A DNA stretch of 17,585 nucleotides from Actinomycetota bacterium (GTDB taxonomy: Bacteria > Actinomycetota > Actinomycetes > S36-B12 > UBA5976). The notes beneath the pieces are model-generated. The model ran no database searches. It saw only the letters and a program-made list of their open reading frames with translations, and was not told where the DNA came from. The DNA is taken from assembly GCA_947373075.1 (NCBI GenBank), contig CANBWF010000017.1, positions 1 to 17,585 of the forward strand. The letters are read 5' to 3'. This document shows, one piece after another, positions 7,846 through 15,701 of the stretch. The position numbers and the translations under genes are program-made. Each line of letters begins with the position of its first letter. Positions within the stretch are counted from its first letter, which is position 1.

Positions 7846-8766
7846 GTGAGCAAAAGTGATTTAGATGCTGCTGGCATCTTGGACCCAGAACTACGCGCAA
7901 GCTATGAACTGTGTCGCCAATTAAATGCTGCTCATGGCAAGACCTACTATCTAGCAACGCTGCTCTTGCCTCCAGCCAAACGCCCTTATGTGCATGCCCT
8001 TTACGGCTTTGCCCGTTACGCCGATGAAATCGTAGATGACCTTGCCTCAACACTTAGTGATGCGCAAAAGGCAGAGCAACTTAAAACCTGGGGCGATAAC
8101 TTTTTAGCGCTTTACGATTCTGGCGAAACTGATGATGCTGTTTGTAAGGCTGTGCTTGACACTGTGCGCCGCTGGAACATTCCCCGCGAACACTTCGAAG
8201 CTTTCCTGCATTCGATGACGATGGACCTAACCGTTTCGACCTATCGCACTTACGAAGATCTGTACGAATATGTTTATGGCTCAGCTGCCGTAATCGGCCT
8301 GCAGATGGTACCTATCTTGGAACCAACGGATCAAAAGGCATACGAACACGCAATGGAACTCGGTGTAGCGTTCCAACTCGCTAACTTCATTCGCGATGTT
8401 AATGAAGATTTGGATCGCGGCCGCATTTACTTGCCACTTGATGAACTTGCTGAGTTTGGTGTTACCGAAGAGGTGTTAAAGAAGCGCGTAGCGACTCCTG
8501 AAGTGAAAGCTGCACTTAAGGCGCAGATTGCTCGAGTGAAGGAACTTGAGGAACGCTCGCGTATTGGCATAACAATGCTTAGCCCGGTTGCCCAACCTTG
8601 TATCGAGACAGCTCGAGTACTGTACTGCGGAATTGTTGATGCGGTTGAAGGTATCGATTATGAAGTGTTCCAAAAGCGAGCGACTGTTTCGCTGCCTCGT
8701 CGACTTCGGGTCGCAATTCCTGCTTGGTGGCAGGCCCGCAAACTCTGGCGCAAAGCAGCTTTCTGA
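7846..8766 (+). CDS. crtB: Phytoene synthase
   Basis: 306 residues from GTG. Seen: the two trans-isoprenyl head-to-head synthase motifs, DEIVDD (60-65; D60 and D64) and the RDVNEDLDRGRIYLP region (183-197; D184 and D188), plus the YVYGSAAVIGL segment (143-151) typical of squalene/phytoene synthases. The enzyme condenses two geranylgeranyl diphosphates to prephytoene diphosphate and then 15-cis-phytoene. It lies 17 bases after the mannosyltransferase stop and converges with crtYd, with 43 bases between them. Length matches actinobacterial CrtB. A C30 (CrtM/HpnC/D) role is less likely because CrtE and CrtI partners stand beside it. Confidence 0.93.
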   Translation: MSKSDLDAAGILDPELRASYELCRQLNAAHGKTYYLATLLLPPAKRPYVHALYGFARYADEIVDDLASTLSDAQKAEQLKTWGDNFLALYDSGETDDAVCKAVLDTVRRWNIPREHFEAFLHSMTMDLTVSTYRTYEDLYEYVYGSAAVIGLQMVPILEPTDQKAYEHAMELGVAFQLANFIRDVNEDLDRGRIYLPLDELAEFGVTEEVLKKRVATPEVKAALKAQIARVKELEERSRIGITMLSPVAQPCIETARVLYCGIVDAVEGIDYEVFQKRATVSLPRRLRVAIPAWWQARKLWRKAAF

Positions 8767-8809
8767 GATCGAAGTATCCCACCAGATGAACCTGATGGTG
8801 ATTTCAAAG

Positions 8810-9205
8810 TTACTTCTCGTCTGTCGAATGTGAAGTAAACCGTGGCGGGCCAGCTGTTGGTGTGCGCTGAACTCCCCTGCGCCCTAGCCAAACCCACATA
8901 GTTAGCGATAGCAGAACCAAGGCAAAGCCAAAGAGCAAATCTTCAACTGGTGCGAAAAATACTCGACCATCGCCAAACATTGGTGGATGCCCATCAACAG
9001 GTGTACTACTGCCAATGATTACCTCGCCGTTGTAGCGCACAATGCGCAATCCGGTAAGCACGCCATTGGATAACAACTGGAAAAAGATGATGATGCTGTA
9101 TGAAACCCAAAAAATTCGACGAGTTACGAGTTTGGTTCTCAGTAAATACATGTCATTCAAAACTGCCAAGAGAACGCCAGTGATGGCCAACTGGGTATAA
9201 GTCAT
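8810..9205 (-). CDS. crtYd: Lycopene cyclase subunit, CrtYd-type
   Basis: 131 residues, three predicted membrane spans (about 5-21, 31-50, 88-107) and the cyclase motif PVEDLLFGF (86-94), whose Pro and acidic pair are conserved in the CrtYc/CrtYd family. With CrtYc it forms a heterodimeric membrane cyclase that closes rings on lycopene ends. The ATG overlaps the crtYc stop by four bases (ATGA), the classic arrangement for equimolar partner subunits. The last 20 or so residues are polar and Pro/Thr-rich. Orientation is opposite to crtB, so cyclisation is under a separate promoter from phytoene synthesis. Beta-ring formation (CrtYc/Yd) is more likely than epsilon (CrtYe/Yf) because no lycopene elongase is seen, but ring type is not certain. 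Confidence 0.88.
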   Translation of the reverse strand: MTYTQLAITGVLLAVLNDMYLLRTKLVTRRIFWVSYSIIIFFQLLSNGVLTGLRIVRYNGEVIIGSSTPVDGHPPMFGDGRVFFAPVEDLLFGFALVLLSLTMWVWLGRRGVQRTPTAGPPRFTSHSTDEK

Positions 9206-9555
9206 TGTTCGTCACCTACATCAGCAACTATCTCGTCGCCAACCGGCCAAATGCGCATACTGCGGACAGCTTCAAGCGTGAGGATTGAACAAATCGGAAT
9301 GGCGATAAAGAAACACACTTCTTCAAGCGGCACATTAGCCACTGCAATAATTCCCGTTACAAAGTTTGCGTCAAAGGTCCAGTGATGGCGGGAAATCGCA
9401 TAGACATCCCACAGAGTGAAAATCAGAACAACTGGAATCAGTGTGAGAATCAATCGGAGCCAGCGACGATAAACCCTGGCTCGCAGGAATATTTCGAGTA
9501 AGCCTGTGCCAAGTAGGCACACTGCCAGCACACCTAAGTATGCAAACTGCTTCAT
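9202..9555 (-). CDS. crtYc: Lycopene cyclase subunit, CrtYc-type
   Basis: 117 residues from the ATG at 9553-9555. Seen: spans at about 4-20 and 32-50, an LWDVYAISRHHWTFD segment, and the motif PLEEVCFF (76-83), characteristic of CrtYc-like cyclase subunits, followed by another span. The start was chosen because AAAGGGG, the strongest ribosome-binding site in the window, lies 9 nt upstream. In-frame alternatives are ATG at 9564, which abuts that site, and GTG at 9597, which lacks one and would start upstream of the probable promoter. It is the first gene of the crtYc-crtYd operon and is divergent from the kinase gene at 9640. It partners CrtYd in lycopene cyclisation, providing beta-carotene or a monocyclic intermediate such as gamma-carotene. 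Confidence 0.88.
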   Translation of the reverse strand: MKQFAYLGVLAVCLLGTGLLEIFLRARVYRRWLRLILTLIPVVLIFTLWDVYAISRHHWTFDANFVTGIIAVANVPLEEVCFFIAIPICSILTLEAVRSMRIWPVGDEIVADVGDEQ

Positions 9556-9564
9556 CAAAGTCAT

Positions 9565-9571
9565 CCCCTTT
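9565..9571 (-). promoter_or_regulatory. Shine-Dalgarno site of crtYc
   Basis: AAAGGGG on the minus strand, 9 nt before the ATG at 9555. It is notable because most other gene starts here lack such a site, and it decides the crtYc start. Confidence 0.6.
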
Positions 9572-9581
9572 GGATAACACG

Positions 9582-9587
9582 AATCTA
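9582..9587 (-). promoter_or_regulatory. -10 element of the crtYc-crtYd promoter
   Basis: TAGATT on the minus strand. Transcription would begin near 9575, leaving a short leader of about 20 bases that contains the Shine-Dalgarno site. It lies back to back with the kinase -10 at 9628-9633. No convincing -35 box at 16-18 bases was found. Confidence 0.4.
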
Positions 9588-9627
9588 CCCTGCCCACTGC
9601 CTACCGAGTGGTTTCAACGTGCGGCTT

Positions 9628-9633
9628 TAGACT
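9628..9633 (+). promoter_or_regulatory. -10 element of a leaderless promoter for the PASTA kinase
   Basis: TAGACT ends 6 nt before the GTG at 9640, so transcription should start at the start codon. The 40-base spacer to the divergent crtYc -10 makes this a compact bidirectional promoter. Confidence 0.5.
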
Positions 9634-9639
9634 GTTGGA

Positions 9640-11505
9640 GTGAGTGATTCAACCCCTGATCTGCATTTAGGCAGCGTGATTGATGATCGCTATCGAATTG
9701 ATGAACTAATTGCTCGTGGCGGAATGGCTACGGTTTATCGCGCACTTGATTTACGTCTTGGCCGAACTGTTGCCATCAAAATTCTGGCCCCTGCATTTAC
9801 CGCTGATCCTGGGTTTGTTGAACGCTTCATGCTTGAGGCTCGTTCTGCCGCCGCCCTAACGCATCCAAATGTCGTTGCAGTGCACGACCAGGGCGTTTCT
9901 AATGGTTTCCCGTACCTAATCATGGAATACGTACCTGGCCGAACAATTCGTCAGTTACTCACCACAAACGGTTCAGTAACCAGTGCGCATGCGCTTGAAA
10001 TCATGAAAGCAGTTCTTGCTGGATTATCAGCAGCGCACGAAGCTGGATTTGTTCATCGGGATATCAAACCCGAAAACGTTTTAATCACCGATACCGGCGT
10101 AATCAAAGTTACTGATTTCGGTTTAGCTCGGATTATTGATGACACCCCAGTAAGTGATTCAACGGGAGCAGTTTTGCTGGGCACGATGGCTTACCTCTCG
10201 CCTGAACAAGTACAGCAACGCACAATTGATCAGCGCTCTGATGTTTACTCGGCAGGAATCTTGCTATTCGAGATGCTCACGGGTCGCGTGCCATACATGG
10301 GCAACTCTCCGCTTGAAGTGGCTTACATGCATGTGAACAATGATGTTCCAGCGCCAAGCACCATTGCACACGATGTGCCACCAGCAGTGGATCACCTAGT
10401 ACTTGCTGCTACTCGCCGGAATCCAAACGATCGTTTTGCCAATGCACACGTGTTCCTAGACGCAGTTAATCGGGCCAGCTCTGCGGTGCCAGCAGCCGAA
10501 GCTCTAACAACCGTGCTACCAGCGCACCAAACACTGGTGATGGCTAATCCCGGGCTTTCAGGGCCTACGCAACCGTCAACTACATCACAGCCTCCTGCTG
10601 CCCGCCGAACAGCTACCAAGCGAGTTAAGCGCAACCGACTGATTGCAGCTGGACTCTTCGTTGCTCTAGTTGTTGGTGGCCTTGCCTGGTTCTTGCTATC
10701 AGGAACCAAAGTTGTCGTACCAGACGTTGCCGGTCAATCAGTATCTACCGCAAGTGCGAATCTAGAAAACGTCGCATTCAAGGTTTCAACCAACCAGGTT
10801 TTCTCTGAAACCGTGCCAAACGGAACAGTTGTTAGCACTGAACCAGATGCAAACACCTCAGTTAAAAAAGGCAGTCTTGTTAAAGTAAACGTTTCAAAGG
10901 GTCAAGAGCGTTACATCATTCCATCCGATCTAAAGGGTAAAGATCCCAACGATGTCAAAAAGATCCTGCAAGATTTAACGCTTTCAATTTCTGAAACTGT
11001 CGAGGTTTATCACAGCAAAGTCCCGATTGGAAAAGTTGTTGGCACCCTGCCAATTCGTGGCTCAAAAGTTAAGCGCAATGCTCCGATTGTCTTGCAAATC
11101 TCAAAGGGTCCAGCTCCGGTAACAATTCCGCCAATTGCCGGCAAAGACATAAAAGTTGTCACAAAGCAGTTGCAAAAACTTGGCTTGGTCGTCGACATCA
11201 AAGATCAAATTTTTGATGCGAGCGATGTTGGCTCTGTGATTTCAAGTGATCCAACTCCAGGCTCATCTTTGAAGAAGGGCGAAACTGTCCACCTAGTTAT
11301 CAGCAAGGGACCACCGCCAGTTCAGGTACCCAATGTTGTTGGCCTCGATGTTGAAGTGGCTAAAACCACTCTGACAAACGCAGGTTTCGAAGTTGTGGTC
11401 GAAAATTACGTGCCGCTAGTTGTTTTGAATCAGGTGTACTCACAAGATCCAGCAGGCGGCTCAATGGCGCCTCCTGGCAGCACAATCATTTTGAAGATTG
11501 TTTAA
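9640..11505 (+). CDS. Transmembrane Ser/Thr protein kinase with four PASTA domains (PknB/PknL-like)
   Basis: 621 residues. Kinase domain about 17-275: Gly-rich loop ARGGMATVY (25-33), catalytic Lys K47, Glu E66, HRDIKPENVL (139-148; D141), DFG (159-161), and GTMAYLSPEQ (181-190) in place of APE. A Pro/Thr-rich linker and a basic juxtamembrane stretch (322-332) precede one membrane span (about 334-353). Outside the cell are four PASTA repeats (about 357-420, 424-490, 494-557, 560-621), which in this family sense peptidoglycan or lipid II. The protein is therefore a type I receptor kinase that phosphorylates cytoplasmic targets. Its place between an mptA-like gene and class II aroG corresponds to mycobacterial pknL, although M. 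tuberculosis PknL lacks PASTA repeats. Start fits a leaderless promoter. Confidence 0.95.
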   Translation: MSDSTPDLHLGSVIDDRYRIDELIARGGMATVYRALDLRLGRTVAIKILAPAFTADPGFVERFMLEARSAAALTHPNVVAVHDQGVSNGFPYLIMEYVPGRTIRQLLTTNGSVTSAHALEIMKAVLAGLSAAHEAGFVHRDIKPENVLITDTGVIKVTDFGLARIIDDTPVSDSTGAVLLGTMAYLSPEQVQQRTIDQRSDVYSAGILLFEMLTGRVPYMGNSPLEVAYMHVNNDVPAPSTIAHDVPPAVDHLVLAATRRNPNDRFANAHVFLDAVNRASSAVPAAEALTTVLPAHQTLVMANPGLSGPTQPSTTSQPPAARRTATKRVKRNRLIAAGLFVALVVGGLAWFLLSGTKVVVPDVAGQSVSTASANLENVAFKVSTNQVFSETVPNGTVVSTEPDANTSVKKGSLVKVNVSKGQERYIIPSDLKGKDPNDVKKILQDLTLSISETVEVYHSKVPIGKVVGTLPIRGSKVKRNAPIVLQISKGPAPVTIPPIAGKDIKVVTKQLQKLGLVVDIKDQIFDASDVGSVISSDPTPGSSLKKGETVHLVISKGPPPVQVPNVVGLDVEVAKTTLTNAGFEVVVENYVPLVVLNQVYSQDPAGGSMAPPGSTIILKIV

Positions 11506-11511
11506 TCCCCT

Positions 11512-12405
11512 GTGTCTCGATTTGCGATTCGTAGTAGCACTGCGGCCACGGCACTTCTAATATTTGTAACTTTCATTTGGGGTTTCACCTTCGTCACGAA
11601 TCAATACGTCCTGAAATACATGACTGTGGCCGACTTAATGGCTTGGCGATTCACTATTGCAGCTTTGGTGATGCTGTTAGCTCGGCCCAAAGCCATCATG
11701 ACTTTAACTCGTAATCAATTAGCTCACGGCACAGTTCTGGGTCTTCTTCTCGGACTTGGCTACTTGGCACAGATGGTTGGACTTAAAGGAACCACAGCAA
11801 CCGCTTCAGGATTTATTACTGGCATGTTTGTCGTTATCACCCCACTTATCAGCGGCTTCGTACTAAAGCAACCAATTTCTCGATATGCCTGGATCTCAGT
11901 GGGTCTAGCAACAGTTGGGCTTGGTCTTATCGCACTAAAAGGCACTGAGGTAAGCACTGGGGACTCGATAACACTTATCTGCGCATTCCTATTTGCTTGT
12001 CACATAGTGGGATTGAGTCGCTGGTCGCAAACCAACATTGTTTATGGGCTCACAACTTTGCAACTTTGTGTGGTTGCAGTTTTTAGCCTCACGCTAAGCC
12101 TGATTAAAGGTGGTCCAGCTGTCCCACCAAACAACACAGCCTGGTTATGCATTGTGCTACTAGCCCTATTTGCATCCTGCCTGGGCTTCTTTGCGCAAAC
12201 TTGGGTACAAAGCAAAGTTAGCTCTACTCGGGCCGCAATCATTCTGACTATGGAACCAGTGTTTGCCGGCATTGCTGGTGTGTCTATTGGCACCGACCAA
12301 CTAACTAAACGCTTGGTCGCTGGCGCGTTATGTATTTTGGTCGCGATGTATCTAGTCGAACTTAGTCCGCACAAACCCGACGGAGTTCTGCATCTAGAAA
12401 TTTAG
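11512..12405 (+). CDS. EamA/DMT-superfamily transporter
   Basis: 297 residues from GTG, six bases after the kinase stop, hence probably one transcript with it. Seen: about ten hydrophobic spans in two homologous halves, FIWGFTFV in the first span (20-27), an Arg-rich MAWRF element (43-47), and a second-half start near residue 142. This is the drug/metabolite transporter pattern with two EamA domains (about 14-135 and 145-285). Family members move amino acids, nucleobases, amines or metabolites across the inner membrane. No substrate can be assigned. Association with the kinase may reflect co-transcription only. An uncoupled, membrane-scaffold role is possible but there is no evidence for it. 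Confidence 0.88.
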   Translation: MSRFAIRSSTAATALLIFVTFIWGFTFVTNQYVLKYMTVADLMAWRFTIAALVMLLARPKAIMTLTRNQLAHGTVLGLLLGLGYLAQMVGLKGTTATASGFITGMFVVITPLISGFVLKQPISRYAWISVGLATVGLGLIALKGTEVSTGDSITLICAFLFACHIVGLSRWSQTNIVYGLTTLQLCVVAVFSLTLSLIKGGPAVPPNNTAWLCIVLLALFASCLGFFAQTWVQSKVSSTRAAIILTMEPVFAGIAGVSIGTDQLTKRLVAGALCILVAMYLVELSPHKPDGVLHLEI

Positions 12406-12413
12406 CCCTAGTT

Positions 12414-12430
12414 CTTTGTCACGAACAAAG
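12414..12430. terminator. Possible bidirectional terminator hairpin
   Basis: CTTTGT and ACAAAG form a perfect 6-bp stem around a 5-base loop, in the 30-base gap between the convergent transporter and DAHP synthase genes. The stem is AT-rich and no U-tract follows, so it is a weak candidate supported mainly by position. Confidence 0.3.
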
Positions 12431-12435
12431 GTTGA

Positions 12436-13761
12436 TTAGCGAGCCCGCAACATGTCGGCAACTTGGAATGCCAAATCTAAACTCTGCACACGATTTAGTC
12501 GTGGATCGCATGCTGTTTCGTAACGGAACGGCAAATCTGCCTCTGCTACTCCGCCTACGCCACCTAAACATTCAGTGACATCATCGCCAGTGAGTTCAAT
12601 GTGAATTCCACCTGGATGTGTGCCAAGTGCGCGATGCACTTCAAAGAATCCTTTAACTTCGTCAAGCACATCATCAAATAGACGAGTCTTGTGTCCGGAA
12701 GCAGCTTCTTTAGTGTTGCCATGCATTGGATCGCACATCCATACAACTGGGTGATCTGTCTCTTGCACAGTCTTGATGATGCCTGGCAATACGTCGCGAA
12801 TTGTGCCGGCCCCCATACGAGTGATGAACGTTAAACGGCCTGGGATTTTCCCTGGATTCAACTGATCCATCAAGGCAAGCACAATCTCTGGTGTTGACTT
12901 AGGGCCAAGCTTTACCCCAATTGGGTTATTGATCTTGGAAACGAAATCTATGTGGGCTCCATCGAGTTCACGTGTGCGCTCGCCTACCCAAACAAAGTGA
13001 CCAGATACGTCATAAAGTTTGCCTGATCGTGAATCAATACGAGTCATCGGCTTTTCGTAATCGAGTAGCAATGCTTCGTGGCTTGCGTATACGTCTGCGC
13101 GACGGAATTCTTCTGGATCAGCGCCGCAAGCGGTCATGAATGCGATTGCCCGTTCAATATCGCCAGCAACCTCTTCGTAACGCTTTCCTGGCGCAGACTC
13201 GCTAACAAAGTCTTGATTCCATGAATGCACTTGGCGTAAATCTGCGTAACCACCCTGGGTGAATGCACGCACGAGGTTCAATGTTGATGCACTTGCATGA
13301 TAGGTCTGTACCAGGCGCATCGGATCTGGAATACGTGATTCCGGCGTGAACTCAAGACCGTTAACTGCATCACCGCGGTATGAAGGTAATGAAACATCAT
13401 CAATCGTTTCCATGCCTGCACTACGAGGTTTGCCGTACTGGCCCGCAATGCGCCCAATTTTCACAACTGGCAGTGAGGCACCATATGTAAGCACTATCGC
13501 CATCTGCAAAATTGTCTTTAGGCGGGCGCGAATTGAATCGGCTGTGTTTGCTGCAAAAGTTTCAGCACAATCGCCGCCCTGTAGAACAAAAGCTTTACCA
13601 AGCGCAGCCTGACCGAGTTTGATGGTCAAATCATCACATTCACCTGCGAATACCAGCGGTGGCAATCCACGCAGAATTTCCTGCGCCTTCGCTAGCGCGG
13701 CAGCATCTGGCCACTCTGGTTGTTGAGCGGCTGGCAAATCGGGCCAAGTAATTTCAGTCAC
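12436..13761 (-). CDS. aroG: Class II 3-deoxy-D-arabino-heptulosonate 7-phosphate synthase
   Basis: 441 residues from the GTG at 13759-13761. The enzyme joins phosphoenolpyruvate and erythrose 4-phosphate, the first step of the shikimate pathway. Seen: QGGDCAET with metal ligand Cys (C65), GRIAGQYGKPRS, YASHEALLLDYE, WVGERTR, KLGPKSTPE, CDPMHGNT (His 347), HIELTGDDVTECLGG (Glu 389) and the ACDPRLN Asp (419), matching the Cys-His-Glu-Asp metal site of the M. tuberculosis enzyme. The N-terminus is somewhat shorter than the mycobacterial one, which carries an extra regulatory helix. The start was chosen because TAACCT lies 7 nt upstream; an in-frame GTG at 13788 would add nine residues. It is convergent with the transporter and divergent from the phosphofructokinase gene. 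Confidence 0.96.
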   Translation of the reverse strand: MTEITWPDLPAAQQPEWPDAAALAKAQEILRGLPPLVFAGECDDLTIKLGQAALGKAFVLQGGDCAETFAANTADSIRARLKTILQMAIVLTYGASLPVVKIGRIAGQYGKPRSAGMETIDDVSLPSYRGDAVNGLEFTPESRIPDPMRLVQTYHASASTLNLVRAFTQGGYADLRQVHSWNQDFVSESAPGKRYEEVAGDIERAIAFMTACGADPEEFRRADVYASHEALLLDYEKPMTRIDSRSGKLYDVSGHFVWVGERTRELDGAHIDFVSKINNPIGVKLGPKSTPEIVLALMDQLNPGKIPGRLTFITRMGAGTIRDVLPGIIKTVQETDHPVVWMCDPMHGNTKEAASGHKTRLFDDVLDEVKGFFEVHRALGTHPGGIHIELTGDDVTECLGGVGGVAEADLPFRYETACDPRLNRVQSLDLAFQVADMLRAR

Positions 13762-13768
13762 GCTTTCT

Positions 13769-13774
13769 AGGTTA
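13769..13774 (-). promoter_or_regulatory. -10 element of a leaderless aroG promoter
   Basis: TAACCT on the minus strand, 7 nt before the GTG at 13761. It favours this start over the GTG at 13788, which lies upstream of the element. Confidence 0.4.
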
Positions 13775-13853
13775 GTCGGGCTAGGCACCGATTACTAAAT
13801 CCAGTTCACACAATTGCGATGAACCACGATGAGCGAACAAAAACACCGACCGA

Positions 13854-13859
13854 TAGATT
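13854..13859 (+). promoter_or_regulatory. -10 element of a leaderless phosphofructokinase promoter
   Basis: TAGATT, 7 nt before the ATG at 13867. It lies downstream of the earlier in-frame ATG at 13819, so it argues that translation begins at 13867. Confidence 0.5.
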
Positions 13860-13866
13860 AGAGACT

Positions 13867-15090
13867 ATGACTGTAAAGAAAGTTGCCCTTTTGACCGCTG
13901 GCGGTCTGGCCCCTTGTTTATCATCCGCTGTTGGCGCACTTATTGAGCGTTATACCGAAGTTGCTCCAGATATCGAGATCATCGCCTACCGCAATGGCTA
14001 TCACGGCCTGCTTCGTGGCGACTCGATTGTGGTTACGCCAGAAGTTAGGGCTAACGCTCACTTGCTACAGGCATTCGGTGGCTCACCTATCGGCAATAGC
14101 CGCGTGAAGCTAACTAATGTCAAAGACTGCGTTGAGCGCGGCTTAGTCAAAGAAGGCCAAGATCCACAACAGGTTGCGGCTGAACAGCTGGTAAAAGATG
14201 GCGTTGACGTACTTCACACCATCGGTGGCGACGACACAAACACTGCTGCTGCTGATCTAGCTGCTTACCTTGCCGGCAACAACTACGGCCTAGGCGTGGT
14301 TGGTATGCCAAAGACCATCGATAACGATGTTTACCCAATCGCGCAGTCACTTGGCGCTTGGACAGCGGCAGATGAAGGCGCACATTACTTCAGCAACGTT
14401 GTTTCAGAACACACCGCCAATCCACGCATGCTTATCGTGCACGAAGTTATGGGTCGTCACTGCGGTTGGTTAACTGCTGCAACTGCTGTTAGTTACCAGA
14501 AACTTCTCGACGACACCGCGTGGCTTGATGCATTTGGGGTTTCTCGAATTCGTCGTGATGTTCATGCAGTTTACGTACCCGAACTTGATATCGACCTTGC
14601 TGCTGAAGCAACTCGCCTTCGCGCAGTGATGGACGAAATCGGAAATGTGAATATCTTCCTCAGTGAAGGTGCTGGCGTTGATTCAATCGTTGCTGAACTT
14701 CAATCTCGTGGCGAAGAAGTGCCTCGCGATGCTTTCGGCCATGTGAAGATCGACAAGATCAACCCAGGTGAATGGTTTGCTAAGCAGTTCGCGCCGATGA
14801 TCGGTGCGGAAAAAGTGCTCGTTCAGAAGAGTGGCTACTACTCTCGTTCAGCCCCGGCAAACGAGCGCGATCGCGAATTGATCAAAGCGTGTGCTGAAGT
14901 TGCAGTTCAGGCTGCCCTTGATGGCGTTAGCGGTCTCGTTGGCGAAGATGAGAATCAGGGCAATGTAATTCGTGCTTGTGAGTTCGAGCGAGTAGCTGGC
15001 GCCAAGCCGTTTGATACCACTCAGAGCTGGTTCACCGACCTACTTGCAAACATCAAACAGCCAAAAGGTGCGGCACTAGCCGCTCACTAA
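13867..15090 (+). CDS. pfp: Pyrophosphate-type 6-phosphofructokinase
   Basis: 407 residues from ATG 13867; an upstream in-frame ATG at 13819 would add a polar, unconserved 16-residue leader and precedes the likely promoter. The protein phosphorylates fructose 6-phosphate to fructose 1,6-bisphosphate. Donor type is suggested by GGDDT (120-124), where ATP enzymes have GGDGS, and PKTIDND (148-154), where ATP enzymes have PGTIDND; the second Asp and the Lys are the known markers of PPi-dependent enzymes. MGRHCGW (195-201) is the fructose 6-phosphate motif. PPi use makes the step reversible, so one enzyme may serve glycolysis and gluconeogenesis. It is divergent from aroG; the TetR-type gene follows after 12 bases. 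PPi specificity is inferred from the two residues. Confidence 0.92.
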   Translation: MTVKKVALLTAGGLAPCLSSAVGALIERYTEVAPDIEIIAYRNGYHGLLRGDSIVVTPEVRANAHLLQAFGGSPIGNSRVKLTNVKDCVERGLVKEGQDPQQVAAEQLVKDGVDVLHTIGGDDTNTAAADLAAYLAGNNYGLGVVGMPKTIDNDVYPIAQSLGAWTAADEGAHYFSNVVSEHTANPRMLIVHEVMGRHCGWLTAATAVSYQKLLDDTAWLDAFGVSRIRRDVHAVYVPELDIDLAAEATRLRAVMDEIGNVNIFLSEGAGVDSIVAELQSRGEEVPRDAFGHVKIDKINPGEWFAKQFAPMIGAEKVLVQKSGYYSRSAPANERDRELIKACAEVAVQAALDGVSGLVGEDENQGNVIRACEFERVAGAKPFDTTQSWFTDLLANIKQPKGAALAAH

Positions 15091-15096
15091 TAACCT
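15091..15096 (+). promoter_or_regulatory. -10 element of a leaderless promoter for the TetR-type gene
   Basis: TAACCT immediately follows the phosphofructokinase stop codon and ends 6 nt before the ATG at 15103. It would allow independent transcription of the regulator within a 12-base gap. Confidence 0.45.
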
Positions 15097-15102
15097 CAAA
15101 GT

Positions 15103-15657
15103 ATGCCTACCTCGAATCGCGCCCTCAAAGAGCACGCAATTCTTGACGCAACTTTGGCCGAGCTACGGGAAACTGGTACCGCAAACATTTCGATGCAACA
15201 AATAGCGAATCGCTGCTCCATGACCCGAAGTGCTATCTACCAATACTTCGCCTCCGTTGAAGATATCTTTGCTGAACTAGTTATCAACGACATGGCTGAT
15301 TTGGTTAATGAGATTGAACTTCGCATGGCTGAGACAAGTGACCCAGTCTCACAAGTTAATGCTTGGCTTCACTATTCACTCAAACATCTCTCTGATGGCG
15401 AACATGCCCAGATTCGAAAACTCAGCGAACTCAACATGCCTGATTCCAAGCGTGATCTACTGCGCATCCTGCACGGCCAGTTCATGATGGCGTTACTTTC
15501 ACCTGTGACTCAGATAAATCCGGATAACAGCGAATCAACGTGCGCTTACATCGCTTCTGCTGTTAATTCTGCAGCGAACCGAATTGATGCTGGCGCTGAC
15601 TTCGTAAAAGAGTCTGTTGCTGTGTCGCAGTTTGTGACTGCTGCAATCTCTAAATAG
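15103..15657 (+). CDS. TetR/AcrR-family transcriptional regulator
   Basis: 184 residues. The N-terminal part (about 8-55) is a TetR-type DNA-binding domain: a first helix with AILDATLAEL, then the helix-turn-helix ISMQQIANRCSMTRSAIYQY (29-48) and F49. The C-terminal part (about 60-184) is all-helical and unconserved, as expected of the ligand-binding and dimerisation domain. Such proteins are usually repressors released by a small molecule. The gene lies 12 bases after the phosphofructokinase gene and converges with the secreted-protein pair, so its target cannot be read from position. No palindromic operator was found beside its own start. Ligand and regulon are unknown. Confidence 0.88.
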   Translation: MPTSNRALKEHAILDATLAELRETGTANISMQQIANRCSMTRSAIYQYFASVEDIFAELVINDMADLVNEIELRMAETSDPVSQVNAWLHYSLKHLSDGEHAQIRKLSELNMPDSKRDLLRILHGQFMMALLSPVTQINPDNSESTCAYIASAVNSAANRIDAGADFVKESVAVSQFVTAAISK

Positions 15658-15664
15658 AACGTTG

Positions 15665-15683
15665 GGCTAGGCAGCCGATAGCC
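15665..15683. terminator. Possible terminator hairpin between convergent genes
   Basis: GGCTA and TAGCC form a 5-bp stem around a 9-base GC-rich loop in the 44-base gap between the TetR-type gene and the convergent secreted-protein gene. No T-tract follows on either strand, so confidence is low. Confidence 0.25.
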
Positions 15684-15701
15684 ACATAGCCACTACGACT
15701 A

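Noticed and set aside
8780..8800. CACCA...TGGTG inverted repeat between crtB and crtYd as a terminator
   Set aside because: The stem is only 5 bp with an 11-base loop and no T-tract; too weak to list as a feature.
9556..9597. Longer CrtYc starting at GTG 9597 or ATG 9564
   Set aside because: The strong AAAGGGG site is positioned correctly only for ATG 9555, and the likely -10 box lies within the proposed extension.
10392..10709. 105-residue open frame on the minus strand inside the kinase gene
   Set aside because: It is antisense to the kinase linker and membrane segment, has no start signal and no domain; a codon-shadow is sufficient.
13819..13866. N-terminal extension of the phosphofructokinase (ATG at 13819)
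   Set aside because: The extra residues are polar and do not resemble the family start, and the TAGATT promoter element lies inside this stretch, 7 nt before ATG 13867.
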